A model generated the notes under the pieces. The model was not told the origin of the DNA and searched no databases. It saw only the letters and a program-made list of their open reading frames with translations. DNA of 64,000 nucleotides from Ectothiorhodospira haloalkaliphila ATCC 51935 (lineage in GTDB: Bacteria; Pseudomonadota; Gammaproteobacteria; Ectothiorhodospirales; Ectothiorhodospiraceae): the NCBI RefSeq assembly GCF_000633935.1, contig NZ_KK214995.1, forward strand, positions 239,402 through 303,401, given 5' to 3'. How positions within the stretch are numbered: position 1 is the first letter of the stretch; every line of letters starts with the position of its first letter. The translations under genes and the position numbers were made by a program. This document shows positions 1 through 8,636 of this stretch, piece after piece.

Positions 1-463
1 GCACACCGGCCACCGGCCCGCACGGCGGCTACCGTGGCGGGTCCACGTTTTATGGGTTGGCCTCAGATCACTGCCCCTCGTCCGCCCCGACTCCGCCCAG
101 CCCGTGAATCAATCCGGCACTTCGCCTCACACCGACTCACACTCTGCCACCACGCTGGCTCTATCAACGAGGAAATAATCCGCTTCAGATCAGGCGGTGA
201 TCAGCGATTTGGGGTGGGAAACAACACGAACCCTGCTGAACGAACTGGCCACCATCGTCCGTAACACCTGCCGCCGCGTTGATCATGAGGCCGAAGAACC
301 GACGTTCGAACTCGACACCAAACCCAACGCCAAGCAACGGGCTGCACTGGATCGGGTCAACGATATCCGGTTGTAGCCAGACGCCTGAACCCCGAATCGG
401 TGATTAAATAAGACCATTCAATGGTTTAGCGTTACTGGTAGGCTGGAACTTCAGATTAAACGA
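1..463. other. gene-poor left edge, probable decayed island DNA
   Basis: No intact gene can be supported here. Short open frames exist on the plus strand, but their translations are Pro/Arg/His-rich with no recognisable motif. The only protein-like stretch is the transposase-like tail described separately. The segment lies beyond the 3' end of tRNA-Asn, a common integration position, and is followed by a broken TIR-domain gene, so decayed mobile DNA is the likeliest reading. The sequence before base 1 is needed to see what it belonged to. Confidence 0.4.
179..376 (+). pseudogene. possible transposase C-terminal remnant
   Basis: An open stretch of about 65 codons begins right after an in-frame TAA and ends in TAG, with no start codon of its own that makes sense. 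The translation looks like real protein: a helix around LLNELATIVRNTCRR, then an acidic patch, and an end resembling the tails of DDE transposases (PTFELDTKPNAKQRAALD). This is inferred from style, not from a catalytic motif. It could equally be the tail of another unknown gene. No terminal inverted repeats were found. Confidence 0.3.
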
Positions 464-911
464 TTGAGACTTTACGTGAACCCGAAAGACATTCCTTATG
501 GCCCCGTCAAGATTGCCGAAGGCCCACTCGCCGGTCGGATCGGCTACTATGATGATGAAGACACAGAGTTTGATGAGGACATCATGGTCCGACGAGTGGG
601 ATATCCACGTTGGCGAATCGATACCTGCCAAGATTTCTTCCGGCCTTCGGGACGCCGACTTCGTGGTCGTTGTTCTATCCGAGCATGCGGTTAGCTCCCA
701 ATGGGTCGAGAGGGAGTGGCATGCAAAGTACTGGAACGAGTTGGTTCAAGGTCGCATCCACGTCCTGCCCGCCTTATACAAGGACTGCGAGATTCCTGAG
801 CTGCCCAAGACGAAGCGGTACGCTGACTTCAGGGACAACTACAACGATGGGCTGGAGGACTTGCTCGTGGCGATTGACCGGCTGCATGACATCAAGGGCC
901 GATCCCAGTGA
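464..911 (+). pseudogene. TIR-domain protein, internally deleted and frameshifted
   Basis: Two halves of one gene appear in different frames. From a TTG at 464 the translation MRLYVNPKDIPYGPVK...RIGYYDDED resembles the N-terminal region found ahead of some bacterial TIR domains. From about 585 another frame reads the TIR core: SDEWDIHVGESIP, then the hydrophobic strand DADFVVVVLSE, then SSQWVEREW. The second Glu of VEREW (codon at 714) matches the catalytic NADase Glu position of TIR enzymes, four residues after Trp. The usual first strand and its FISHSS-like motif are missing, so an internal deletion of perhaps 90-100 codons with a frame change is inferred. Bacterial TIR proteins often act in antiphage NAD depletion; this copy is almost certainly inactive. 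Confidence 0.65.
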
Positions 912-971
912 TGGGCGGTGTCGCGTTGGTTATGTCAGGTTGGTAGTTGCCCGTTGCCCCCCCCCCAGAAA

Positions 972-1000
972 CGAAAAAGGCCACCCAAAAAAGGTGGCCT
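972..1000 (-). terminator. rho-independent terminator of tRNA-Asn
   Basis: AGGCCACC pairs with GGTGGCCT across a short A/T-rich loop. On the minus strand the stem is followed by a T-rich run (TTTTTCGTTT). It lies just past the 3' end of tRNA-Asn and probably ends that transcript. Confidence 0.75.
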
Positions 1001-1015
1001 GAATCGTTTTTTATT

Positions 1016-1091
1016 TGGCTCCCCGGGACGGGCTCGAACCGCCGACCTAGTGATTAACAGTCACCCGCTCTACCGACTGAGCTACCGGGGA
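1016..1091 (-). tRNA. tRNA-Asn (anticodon GUU)
   Basis: Read on the minus strand this is a 76-base tRNA with encoded CCA. The acceptor arm is TCCCCGG paired with CCGGGGA plus discriminator G. The D-arm reads GCTCAGTCGGTAGAGC, the anticodon loop is CTGTTAATC with GTT at the centre, and the T-arm contains GGTTCGAGC. Its promoter is upstream and its terminator lies about 15 bases downstream. Decayed mobile DNA begins on its 3' side. Confidence 0.97.
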
Positions 1092-1099
1092 ATTGCTTT

Positions 1100-1133
1100 G
1101 AAGCCCGGCATGTTACGGATATTGCCGGGCTTC
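1100..1133. repeat. 11-bp inverted repeat between aspartate aminotransferase and tRNA-Asn
   Basis: GAAGCCCGGCA and TGCCGGGCTTC flank a 12-base loop. No T-run follows on either strand. The hairpin could still mark the end of the aminotransferase mRNA, and it overlaps the tRNA-Asn promoter. Confidence 0.6.
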
Positions 1134-1138
1134 GTCAA
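1110..1138 (-). promoter_or_regulatory. sigma-70 promoter of tRNA-Asn
   Basis: On the minus strand a TTGACG -35 box and a TAACAT -10 box are separated by exactly 17 bases. The expected start lies about a dozen bases before the mature tRNA 5' end. The spacer and -10 element sit inside an 11-bp inverted repeat. Confidence 0.65.
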
Positions 1139-1144
1139 GGGCCT

Positions 1145-2329
1145 TTATGCGCCTACTGCGCGACCAATGCGCTCCACGGCCTGCTTGAGGTTGTCCAGGC
1201 TGGTGGCGAAGGAAATGCGCACGTGGCCTTCGGCGCCGAAGGCGGAGCCGGGGACCAGGGCGACGCCTACCTGATCGAGCAGGTGCTCGGCGAATTTTAC
1301 GTCGCTTTCCATGCCCAGCTTCTCCATGGCGCCCTTCACGCTGGGGAAGGAGTAGAAGGTGCCGTCGGAGGGCAGGCATTCCACGCCGGGGATGGCGTTG
1401 AGGGCTTCCACCAGGTAGTCGTGGCGGTCCTGGAAGGCCTTGCACATCTCGGCCACGCAGGACTGGTCGCTGTTGAGCGCCACCTGGGCGGCTTCCTGGG
1501 CCACGGAGGTGGGGTTGGACGTGCTCTGGGACTGGATCTTCTTCATGGCCGCAATCAGCGGCTTGGGGCCACCGGCATAGCCGATGCGCCAGCCGGTCAT
1601 GGCGTAGGCCTTGGACACACCGTTGAGCACGATGGTCTGGTCGTACAGGTCGGGGCAGGCCATGAGGATGTTGCAGAAGGGGGCATCGCGGAACATCATG
1701 TGCTCGTACATGTCGTCCGTGGCCACCACTACATTGGGATGTCGCAGCATCACCTCGCCCAGGGCGGCCAGTTCCTCGCGGCTGTAGGCCACGCCGGTGG
1801 GGTTGGAGGGGCTGTTGATCACCACCAGGCGGGTGCGCGGGGTGATGGCGGCCTCCAGTTGCTGGGCCGTCATCTTGAAGCCCTGGGACTGGTCCGCGCT
1901 GACGATCACCGGCTTGCCGTCGGCCAGCAGCACCATGTCCGGGTAGGACACCCAGTAGGGGGCAGGGATGATGACCTCGTCGCCCTCATCGAGCAGGGCC
2001 TGGCAGAGGTTGAAGAAACTCTGCTTGCCGCCGCAGGAAACGAGGATCTGATCCGGCTGGTAGCTGTGACCGTTATCGCGCTGGAACTTGTCAATGATGG
2101 CCTGCTTCAAGCCCGGCGTGCCGTCCACGGCGGTATACTTGGTCTTTCCCTCGCGGATGGCGGTGATGCCCGCCTCCTTGATGTGATCCGGTGTGTTGAA
2201 GTCGGGTTCGCCGGCGCCCAGGCCGATCACGTCGCGTCCTTCGGCCCTCAACTGGGCGGCGAGGGCGCTGACGGCCAGTGTGGGGGAGGGCTTGATGCGC
2301 TGAACGCGGGATGAGAGCTTGATGTCCAA
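1145..2329 (-). CDS. aspC: aspartate aminotransferase, class I PLP-dependent
   Basis: 394 residues, the usual length of the bacterial subgroup I-gamma aspartate aminotransferases, which move the amino group between aspartate and 2-oxoglutarate in the cytosol. The PLP lysine is K240 in NGVSKAYAMTGWR. SPSNPTG near N176 contacts the cofactor ring, and DDMYEH near 206-210 supplies the Asp and Tyr of the PLP pocket. The N-terminal IKPSPT...GEPDFNTP is typical of this subgroup. The gene diverges from uvrB across about 76 A/T-rich bases. Substrate range (aspartate, or also prephenate/glutamate) cannot be fixed from sequence; some members act on arogenate/prephenate. The symbol is by function, not by orthology to E. 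coli AspC. Confidence 0.85.
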   Translation of the reverse strand: MDIKLSSRVQRIKPSPTLAVSALAAQLRAEGRDVIGLGAGEPDFNTPDHIKEAGITAIREGKTKYTAVDGTPGLKQAIIDKFQRDNGHSYQPDQILVSCGGKQSFFNLCQALLDEGDEVIIPAPYWVSYPDMVLLADGKPVIVSADQSQGFKMTAQQLEAAITPRTRLVVINSPSNPTGVAYSREELAALGEVMLRHPNVVVATDDMYEHMMFRDAPFCNILMACPDLYDQTIVLNGVSKAYAMTGWRIGYAGGPKPLIAAMKKIQSQSTSNPTSVAQEAAQVALNSDQSCVAEMCKAFQDRHDYLVEALNAIPGVECLPSDGTFYSFPSVKGAMEKLGMESDVKFAEHLLDQVGVALVPGSAFGAEGHVRISFATSLDNLKQAVERIGRAVGA

Positions 2330-2405
2330 GGCGGTATCCGGGAATGCTGGTGGATGGAAAAATCAACCTAAAATGATACTCAAACTGTGCTGATAAGATA
2401 AGCCC

Positions 2406-4424
2406 ATGGAGCAACCTTTCCACCTTTCCACCCGTTATGAGCCCGCCGGGGACCAGCCCGCCGCCATCGAAAGCCTGCTGGACGGCCTGGACTCGGGCCT
2501 GGCCCACCAGACTCTGCTGGGGGTGACCGGCTCGGGCAAGACCTTCACGATTGCCAACGTGATCCAGAAGTCGCAGCGGCCCACCATCATCATGGCGCCC
2601 AACAAGACCCTGGCCGCCCAGCTTTATGGCGAGATGAAGGAGTTCTTCCCGGAGAACGCCGTGGAATACTTCGTCTCCTATTACGACTATTACCAGCCCG
2701 AGGCCTATGTGCCGTCGTCGGATACCTTCATCGAGAAGGATTCCTCCATCAACGATCACATCGAACAGATGCGCCTGTCCGCCACCCGGGCCCTGCTGGA
2801 GCGCCGCGATGCCATCATCGTGGCCAGTGTGTCGGCCATCTACGGTCTGGGAGACCCCCGGGCCTACCTGCAGATGGTGATGCACCTGAAGCGGGGGGAT
2901 GTGATCGATCAGCGGGAGATGCTGCGCCGGCTGGCGGAATTGCAGTACACCCGCAATGACCTGGAGCTCAAGCGCGGCACCTACCGGGTGCGCGGCGAGG
3001 TGATCGACATCCATCCGGCAGAGTCCGAGCGCGAGGCCGTGCGGGTTGAGTTGTTTGACGAGGAGATAGAGCAACTCTCGTATTTCGACCCGCTCACTGG
3101 CGAGGTGCTGCGCCGGGTGCCGCGCTTGACCATCTATCCCAAGACCCACTACGCGACCCCCCGGGAGACCCTGCTGGCAGCCGTGGACCAGATCAAGGTG
3201 GAGCTCAGGGAGCGCCTGGAGGCCTTGCGCCAGTCGGATCAATTGGTGGAGGCCCAGCGCCTGGAACAACGCACCCGCTTTGATCTGGAGATGATGCTGG
3301 AGCTGGGCTATTGCTCCGGGGTCGAGAACTATTCCCGCTACCTTTCGGGCCGCAAGGCCGGTGAACCACCCCCCTGTTTTCTGGATTACCTGCCCAAAGA
3401 TGCCTTGCTGGTGATCGATGAGAGCCATGTCACGGTGCCGCAGGTGGGCGCCATGTATAAAGGTGATCGCTCGCGCAAGGAAACCCTGGTGCAGTACGGC
3501 TTTCGCCTGCCATCGGCCATGGACAATCGCCCCCTGAAGTTCGAGGAATTCGAGGCACTGGCCCCTCAGGCCATCTACGTTTCCGCCACGCCCGGGCCTT
3601 ATGAGCAGAAGATGTCGGGGCAGGTGGTGGAGCAGGTGGTGCGCCCCACCGGATTGGTGGACCCGGAGGTGGAAGTGCGGCCGGCCACCACCCAGGTGGA
3701 CGACGTGCTCTCGGAGATCCGCTTGCGTGTCGAGGCCAACGAGCGGGTGCTGATCACCACGCTCACCAAGCGCATGGCCGAGGATCTCACCGAATACCTG
3801 GGCGAACACGGTATCCGGGTGCGGTATCTTCATTCCGATATCGACACCGTGGAGCGCGTGGAGATCATCCGCGATCTGCGCCTGGGGGAATTCGATGTGC
3901 TGGTGGGGATCAACCTGCTGCGCGAGGGCCTGGACATGCCCGAGGTGTCCCTGGTGGCGGTGCTGGATGCGGACAAGGAGGGCTTCCTGCGCTCCGATCG
4001 CTCGCTGATCCAGACCATTGGCCGGGCCGCCCGTAACCTCAATGGCAAGGCGATCCTCTATGCCGATCAGGTGACCGGTTCCATGCAGCGGGCCATGGAT
4101 GAGACGGAGCGCCGCCGCGAGAAACAGATCGCCCACAACCAGGCCCACGGCATCACCCCCAAGGGGGTGGAAAAGCGCATCGCCGATATCATGGAAGGGG
4201 CCTATGCCGGTGGCTCCATGGCCGCCCCGAAGCGTTATGCCAAGGTGGCGGAGCAGGAGGCCGAGTACGGGCGCATGTCACCCAAGGATACTGCCAAGGA
4301 GATCAACCGTTTGGAGACCCAGATGTTCGAACACGCCCGCAACCTGGAATTCGAGGAGGCGGCCCGGTTGCGGGATCGTATCGAGAAGCTCAGGGAAGGC
4401 ATGCTGGGCGTGGTGGAGGGATAA
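2406..4424 (+). CDS. uvrB: excinuclease ABC subunit B
   Basis: 672 residues, full length for UvrB, the damage-verifying helicase-like subunit of nucleotide excision repair. Walker A GVTGSGKT is at 39-46. The beta-hairpin region with [12 protein letters not shown] near residue 95-105 clamps DNA. Helicase motifs continue to TIGRAARN near 540. The C-terminal UVR domain ([18 protein letters not shown]) binds UvrC. No CTGT-N8-ACAG LexA box was seen in the 76 bases upstream, unlike E. coli uvrB. The next gene follows after only 3 bases, so cotranscription is likely. Confidence 0.97.
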   Translation: MEQPFHLSTRYEPAGDQPAAIESLLDGLDSGLAHQTLLGVTGSGKTFTIANVIQKSQRPTIIMAPNKTLAAQLYGEMKEFFPENAVEYFVSYYDYYQPEAYVPSSDTFIEKDSSINDHIEQMRLSATRALLERRDAIIVASVSAIYGLGDPRAYLQMVMHLKRGDVIDQREMLRRLAELQYTRNDLELKRGTYRVRGEVIDIHPAESEREAVRVELFDEEIEQLSYFDPLTGEVLRRVPRLTIYPKTHYATPRETLLAAVDQIKVELRERLEALRQSDQLVEAQRLEQRTRFDLEMMLELGYCSGVENYSRYLSGRKAGEPPPCFLDYLPKDALLVIDESHVTVPQVGAMYKGDRSRKETLVQYGFRLPSAMDNRPLKFEEFEALAPQAIYVSATPGPYEQKMSGQVVEQVVRPTGLVDPEVEVRPATTQVDDVLSEIRLRVEANERVLITTLTKRMAEDLTEYLGEHGIRVRYLHSDIDTVERVEIIRDLRLGEFDVLVGINLLREGLDMPEVSLVAVLDADKEGFLRSDRSLIQTIGRAARNLNGKAILYADQVTGSMQRAMDETERRREKQIAHNQAHGITPKGVEKRIADIMEGAYAGGSMAAPKRYAKVAEQEAEYGRMSPKDTAKEINRLETQMFEHARNLEFEEAARLRDRIEKLREGMLGVVEG

Positions 4425-4427
4425 GGC

Positions 4428-5405
4428 ATGCGCTATCGATCGTTCTGCCTGACCCTGGGGCTTTGCCTGCTCACCCTGCCACTGCACGCCTTCGAGCGGT
4501 CCTGGCCGCTTGAGGAAGGGGTGGATGTGGTGGGTGAGCTCAGTCATGCGGAGGCGGCCTACGAGGATACCTTGATCGATGTGGCCCGCCGCCACCAGGT
4601 GGGCTTCGAGGCCATCCAGCGGGCCAACCCGGAACTCAATACCTGGATCCCGGGAGAGGGGGCCCGGATCCTGTTACCTCACAAGTCCGTGTTGCCCGAT
4701 GCCCGGCGCCAGGGCATCGTGGTCAACCTGCCGGAAATGCGGTTGTACTATTTCCCTCAGGGGGAGTCCCGGGTGGTGAGCTATCCGGTGAGCATTGGCC
4801 GCATGGACTGGGGCACGCCGGTGGGCACCCTGGACGTGATCGAGAAACGGGAAAACCCCACCTGGACGCCGCCGGACTCGGTGCGCAAGGCCTATGCCGA
4901 GCGGGGTGAGGAACTGCCGCGCGTGGTGCCGCCGGGACCGGACAACCCCATGGGGGCGTACGCCATTCGCCTGAGCCGCCCCAGCTATCTGATCCATGGC
5001 ACCAACTGGTCCACCGGCATCGGCATGCGCTCCACCCACGGCTGCATCCGCATGGATAACGACGATATCGGCGAGCTGTATTCCCGGGTGTCCCTGGGCA
5101 CTTCAGTGAACATCGTCAACCAGCCCATCAAGGTGGGCTGGCGGGAAGGGCTTCTGTATCTGGAGGCCCACCCACCGATGGAGGAACTGGAAGACCAGGC
5201 TCAGGGCATGGATGAGGCCGTGAAGCGGGTCATGGAAGCGGTGGGTGAGCGTGATGCCCGGGTGGACTGGCAGCGTGTTCGCGCAGCCCTGAACGAAGTC
5301 ACCGGCGTGCCCCAGGTGGTGGGTTGGGAGGCGGATCAGCCCCTCAAGACCAGCACCAGTGCAACCAACACGGCCAGGGCCGACCCGCCAGCGGCCGACC
5401 CGTAG
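4428..5405 (+). CDS. L,D-transpeptidase (ErfK/YbiS type)
   Basis: 325 residues with an N-terminal signal peptide (hydrophobic 6-18, cleavage near LHA). A LysM-like segment around 45-85 (YEDTLIDVARRH...IPGEGARILLP) precedes the YkuD catalytic domain at about 95-235. The active site is HGTN...STHGCIRM with C206, H204 and H190. Family members attach Braun lipoprotein or form 3-3 peptidoglycan cross-links in the periplasm. The acidic C-terminal extension has no clear domain, and its last 23 codons are antisense to the end of frdD. It lies 3 bases after uvrB. Confidence 0.9.
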   Translation: MRYRSFCLTLGLCLLTLPLHAFERSWPLEEGVDVVGELSHAEAAYEDTLIDVARRHQVGFEAIQRANPELNTWIPGEGARILLPHKSVLPDARRQGIVVNLPEMRLYYFPQGESRVVSYPVSIGRMDWGTPVGTLDVIEKRENPTWTPPDSVRKAYAERGEELPRVVPPGPDNPMGAYAIRLSRPSYLIHGTNWSTGIGMRSTHGCIRMDNDDIGELYSRVSLGTSVNIVNQPIKVGWREGLLYLEAHPPMEELEDQAQGMDEAVKRVMEAVGERDARVDWQRVRAALNEVTGVPQVVGWEADQPLKTSTSATNTARADPPAADP

Positions 5406-5701
5406 CAGATCAGTTTGAGTCGCTCGGAGGCATGCACACCCAGGTCATGCAGGGTATGCAGGATGCGATGTGCCGCATGGAAGAAGAACAGGGCGATCAG
5501 GATGGCCAGCCCGAAGCCCATCATCGGATGACCCAGCAGACCACGCATCTGCTCGTAGTTCATGGCCTCGGGCCCGAAGCCCAGGCCGATGGGCACCAGC
5601 AGGCCGATGATCAGCACCAGTATGGGACCCACCAGGGCGGCCAGCATGCCGCCACCGCCGAACAGGGACCAGAAGATGGGTTCATGTGAGCGGGGTTTCA
5701 T
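5336..5701 (-). CDS. frdD: fumarate reductase membrane subunit D
   Basis: 121 residues with three transmembrane helices (about 18-40, 60-80, 98-120), matching the roughly 119-residue E. coli FrdD that with FrdC anchors the quinol:fumarate reductase. FHAAHRILHTLHDLG is the conserved His-rich second helix region. The start MKPRSHEPIFW is chosen because it overlaps the frdC stop as ATGA; a longer open frame upstream has no family support. Its last 70 bases overlap the convergent L,D-transpeptidase gene. Confidence 0.9.
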   Translation of the reverse strand: MKPRSHEPIFWSLFGGGGMLAALVGPILVLIIGLLVPIGLGFGPEAMNYEQMRGLLGHPMMGFGLAILIALFFFHAAHRILHTLHDLGVHASERLKLICYGSAAGGSALAVLVALVLVLRG

Positions 5702-6102
5702 TGCAGACCTCTCATGGCAGCGACCAGGATCACCAGGGACACCACGCCCCAGGCCCACAGGGCGACACGGTTCAGGGTGGCATCCGTAAATCCCCGGGGA
5801 AAGCGCCGGGTCTTTACCGGGGGCACGGTCAGGGGCAGCACCTTGAACCAGGTCCAGGCATGGAAGGTGAAGGCGGCCAGCACCACCAGGTGCAGCAGCC
5901 AGGACAACGGCGAGAACAGCAGGCCACGCCAGGTCTCAAAGGCCCCTGGCCCCACGGCCAGGGCGGCCATGCCCGCCAGCAGGAACAGCCCGTAGAGGGC
6001 GATCACCACGCTGGTTCCCTCGCGCAACAGATAAAAGCGGTAGCTGGGGCGGCGCAGCCACCAGCGCTGCATGCCCCGGGTGTAGGTTCTGGGTTGGTTC
6101 AT
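5698..6102 (-). CDS. frdC: fumarate reductase membrane subunit C
   Basis: 134 residues, close to E. coli FrdC at about 131. It begins MNQPRTYTRGMQRWW, with the YxRxMxxxWW pattern of FrdC, followed by three hydrophobic helices near 28-50, 65-85 and 108-130. The HLVVLAAFTFHAWTWFK helix holds the His residues facing the quinone site. The start overlaps the frdB stop by 4 bases, so translation is coupled. Together with FrdD it forms the heme-free anchor of the Frd type. Confidence 0.92.
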   Translation of the reverse strand: MNQPRTYTRGMQRWWLRRPSYRFYLLREGTSVVIALYGLFLLAGMAALAVGPGAFETWRGLLFSPLSWLLHLVVLAAFTFHAWTWFKVLPLTVPPVKTRRFPRGFTDATLNRVALWAWGVVSLVILVAAMRGLQ

Positions 6103-6848
6103 CGGCGCCCCCTCGGCTTGAGAAACCGCAGGAAATAGTCCTGGGTGCTGGCGATCTTGTTCTGGTTGATGGCCCGGGCCGGATCCACATGCTTCGGGCA
6201 GACCTCGGAGCATTCCCCCACCAGGGTGCAGCCCCAGACGCCTTCCTCGGCATTGATCACCTCCATGCGCTGGTCCTTGCCGGCATCCCGTGAGTCGGCA
6301 TTGTAACGGTGCAGCAGGGCCAGGGCTGCCGGGCCGGTGAATGCATCATTCAGGCCGTACTGGGGGCAGGCGGCATAGCACAGCAGGCAGTTGATGCATT
6401 GTGCATACCCCAGATAGTCCTGGACCTGATCCGGTGTCTGGTGACGGGGCTGATCCCCGGGATCGTCGCCGGTGGATGGGATCAGGTAGGGATGCACCGA
6501 CTCCAGTTTGGCCAGGAAATCCGTCTGGTCGATGGCCAGATCCCGCAGGATGGGGAAATGGGCCAGGGGCTCCACCCGGATACGGGCCGGGTGATAGTCC
6601 CGCAGGAAGGTCTGGCAGCTGAGCACGGGCTCGTCGTTGACCATGCAGCCGCAACTGCCGCAGATGGCCATGCGGCATGACCAGCGGAAGGTGAGGGTGC
6701 CATCCAGGTGGTCCTTGATGTACTGTAAGCCCTCGAGCACGGACATTTCTTCCGTGAAGGGGACCTCGTAGCTCTGATAGTACGGGGCTTCATCCGTCTC
6801 CGGATGAAAGCGCAGGCATTCAATCACGATGGTGCGGGTCTGGCTCAT
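6099..6848 (-). CDS. frdB: fumarate reductase iron-sulfur subunit
   Basis: 249 residues. All cluster ligands are visible: C58, C63, C66 and C78 for [2Fe-2S]; C151, C154, C157 and C217 for [4Fe-4S]; C161, C207 and C213 for [3Fe-4S]. Each sits about three residues beyond its E. coli FrdB equivalent. It passes electrons between quinol in FrdCD and the flavin of FrdA on the cytoplasmic face. It lies 3 bases after frdA and overlaps frdC. Confidence 0.96.
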   Translation of the reverse strand: MSQTRTIVIECLRFHPETDEAPYYQSYEVPFTEEMSVLEGLQYIKDHLDGTLTFRWSCRMAICGSCGCMVNDEPVLSCQTFLRDYHPARIRVEPLAHFPILRDLAIDQTDFLAKLESVHPYLIPSTGDDPGDQPRHQTPDQVQDYLGYAQCINCLLCYAACPQYGLNDAFTGPAALALLHRYNADSRDAGKDQRMEVINAEEGVWGCTLVGECSEVCPKHVDPARAINQNKIASTQDYFLRFLKPRGRR

Positions 6849-6851
6849 GTC

Positions 6852-8636
6852 TCACTCCTCCCGCGCCGGCTGTTCGGGCTGGCTGTCGCGACCGTAGATA
6901 CGCTCCCGCGGGCTGGAGCGGGTAATGGTGACCGGTGCATGGTCAATACGCGGCGGCCCGTCACCCTGGTGCCAGGCCATGGAGTGACAGAGGAAGTTCT
7001 CATCATCGCGCTTGTCGAACCCATCCTGGCGCAGGTGCGCCCCCCTTGACTCCTTGCGGGCCAGGGCTGAATGCGCCATGGCCTCGGCCACCTGCAGGGT
7101 GTGGCCCAGTTCGATGGCGGTGAGCCATTCGGTATTGAAGCAGCGCCCCCGGTCGTCCAGCTTCACGCCCCGGCGATAGCGTTCGCGCAGGGCCGACAGG
7201 CGCTCGCAGGCCTGGCCCATGCGCTCGGCATCGCGGACGATGCCCACGCCGGATTCCATGATGTCGTGCATTTCCGCCCGTATCGCCGCCACTCGCTCGC
7301 CCTCGGTGGTGTCGAGCATCTTCAAGTGCCGGGCTTCGGCCTCGTTTGCCTGAGCCTCCAGGTTGGCGGGCGCGGTGGTGCTCTCCCGGGCCAGTCGTGC
7401 CGCCGACTCCCCGGCGGCACGGCCGAACACCAGCAATTCGGCCAGCGAGTTGGAGCCCAGCCGGTTGGCGCCGTGAATGCCCACGCTGGCGCATTCGCCG
7501 GCGGCGAACAGGCCTTGCAGCGGGGTGGCACCATTCGCGTCGCATGGCACGCCGCCCATGGTGTAGTGCACGGCAGGTCGCACGGGGATGGGGCTGTCCA
7601 CCGGATCCGTGGCGGCGAAGGTAAGTGCCAGTTCCCGGATCATGGGCAGCCGTTCCATGATCTTTTTCTCGCCCAGGTGCCGCAGGTCCAGGTGCACGGC
7701 GCTGCCATTGGGCGTGTTGACCGTGCGACCGGCCTGATCCTCGTGCCAGAAGGCCTGGGAAACCCGGTCGCGGGGGCCCAGTTCCATGGCCCGTGGGCGG
7801 GGCCAGGGATCCAGCGGGCCCATGCCATAGTCCTGCAGATAGCGGTAGCCATCCTTGTTCAGCAGGATGCCGCCTTCACCGCGGGCCCCCTCGGTGATGA
7901 GGATGCCGGAACCGGGCAGGGCGGTGGGATGCCATTGAACGAACTCCATGTCCCGCAGGGGGACGCCCTGGGCATAGGCCATCCCCATGCCCTCACCGGT
8001 GACGATGCCGGCATTGGTGTTCTGTCCGAAGACACGACTGGCACCACCGGTGGCCAGGATCACCGCCTTGCAGCGCAGCAGTACACTCTCGCCGGTAGCG
8101 ATGTTGAAGGCCAGGACCCCCTGGACCCGTCCATCTTCCACCAGCAGATCCGTGCAAAAGAATTCATCAAAGCGCCGGATGGATGGATACTTGAGCGAGG
8201 CCTGAAACAGGGTGTGGAGGATATGGAAGCCGGTCTTGTCGGCGGCAAACCAGGTGCGTGGCGACTTCATGCCGCCGAAATAGCGCACGTTGATGTTGCC
8301 ATCGTCCTGACGGCTCCAGGGGCAGCCCCAGTGCTCCAGTTGGGTGAGCTCCCGGGTGCACTGGCCGATGAAATACTCCACCACATCCTGTTCGCACAGC
8401 CAGTCGCCGCCGGAGACGGTGTCCTCGAAGTGCTTGTCCAGGGTGTCGTCGGGGTGGATGACCCCGGCGGCGCCCCCCTCGGCGGCCACGGTGTGGCTGC
8501 GCATGGGGACTACCTTGGAGACCAGGGCTATGGATAGCCCCGGGTCCGACTCGGCGGCGGCGATGGCCGCCCGAAGACCGGCGCCGCCACCGCCGATGAT
8601 GACCAGATCAGATTCAATCGCATCCATCCTGCTCAA
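6852..8636 (-). CDS. frdA: fumarate reductase flavoprotein subunit
   Basis: 594 residues. The Rossmann motif VIIGGGGAGLRAA is at 12-24, and H48 in MRSHTVAAEGG is the expected covalent FAD attachment site. Catalytic-domain motifs include HPTALPGSGILITEGARGEGG and, later, HYTMGGV and GANRLGSNSLAE. It reduces fumarate to succinate, or runs in reverse as succinate dehydrogenase. The order frdABCD with two separate small anchors points to the Frd type rather than heme-bearing SdhCD. Physiological direction cannot be read from sequence. Confidence 0.95.
   Translation of the reverse strand: MSRMDAIESDLVIIGGGGAGLRAAIAAAESDPGLSIALVSKVVPMRSHTVAAEGGAAGVIHPDDTLDKHFEDTVSGGDWLCEQDVVEYFIGQCTRELTQLEHWGCPWSRQDDGNINVRYFGGMKSPRTWFAADKTGFHILHTLFQASLKYPSIRRFDEFFCTDLLVEDGRVQGVLAFNIATGESVLLRCKAVILATGGASRVFGQNTNAGIVTGEGMGMAYAQGVPLRDMEFVQWHPTALPGSGILITEGARGEGGILLNKDGYRYLQDYGMGPLDPWPRPRAMELGPRDRVSQAFWHEDQAGRTVNTPNGSAVHLDLRHLGEKKIMERLPMIRELALTFAATDPVDSPIPVRPAVHYTMGGVPCDANGATPLQGLFAAGECASVGIHGANRLGSNSLAELLVFGRAAGESAARLARESTTAPANLEAQANEAEARHLKMLDTTEGERVAAIRAEMHDIMESGVGIVRDAERMGQACERLSALRERYRRGVKLDDRGRCFNTEWLTAIELGHTLQVAEAMAHSALARKESRGAHLRQDGFDKRDDENFLCHSMAWHQGDGPPRIDHAPVTITRSSPRERIYGRDSQPEQPAREE

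Noticed and set aside
34-264. 76-codon plus-strand open frame at the left edge
   Set aside because: Low-complexity Pro/Arg/His-rich translation, and it overlaps the better transposase-like frame.
2330-2405. LexA (SOS) box before uvrB
   Set aside because: No CTGT-N8-ACAG sequence was found in the intergenic region.
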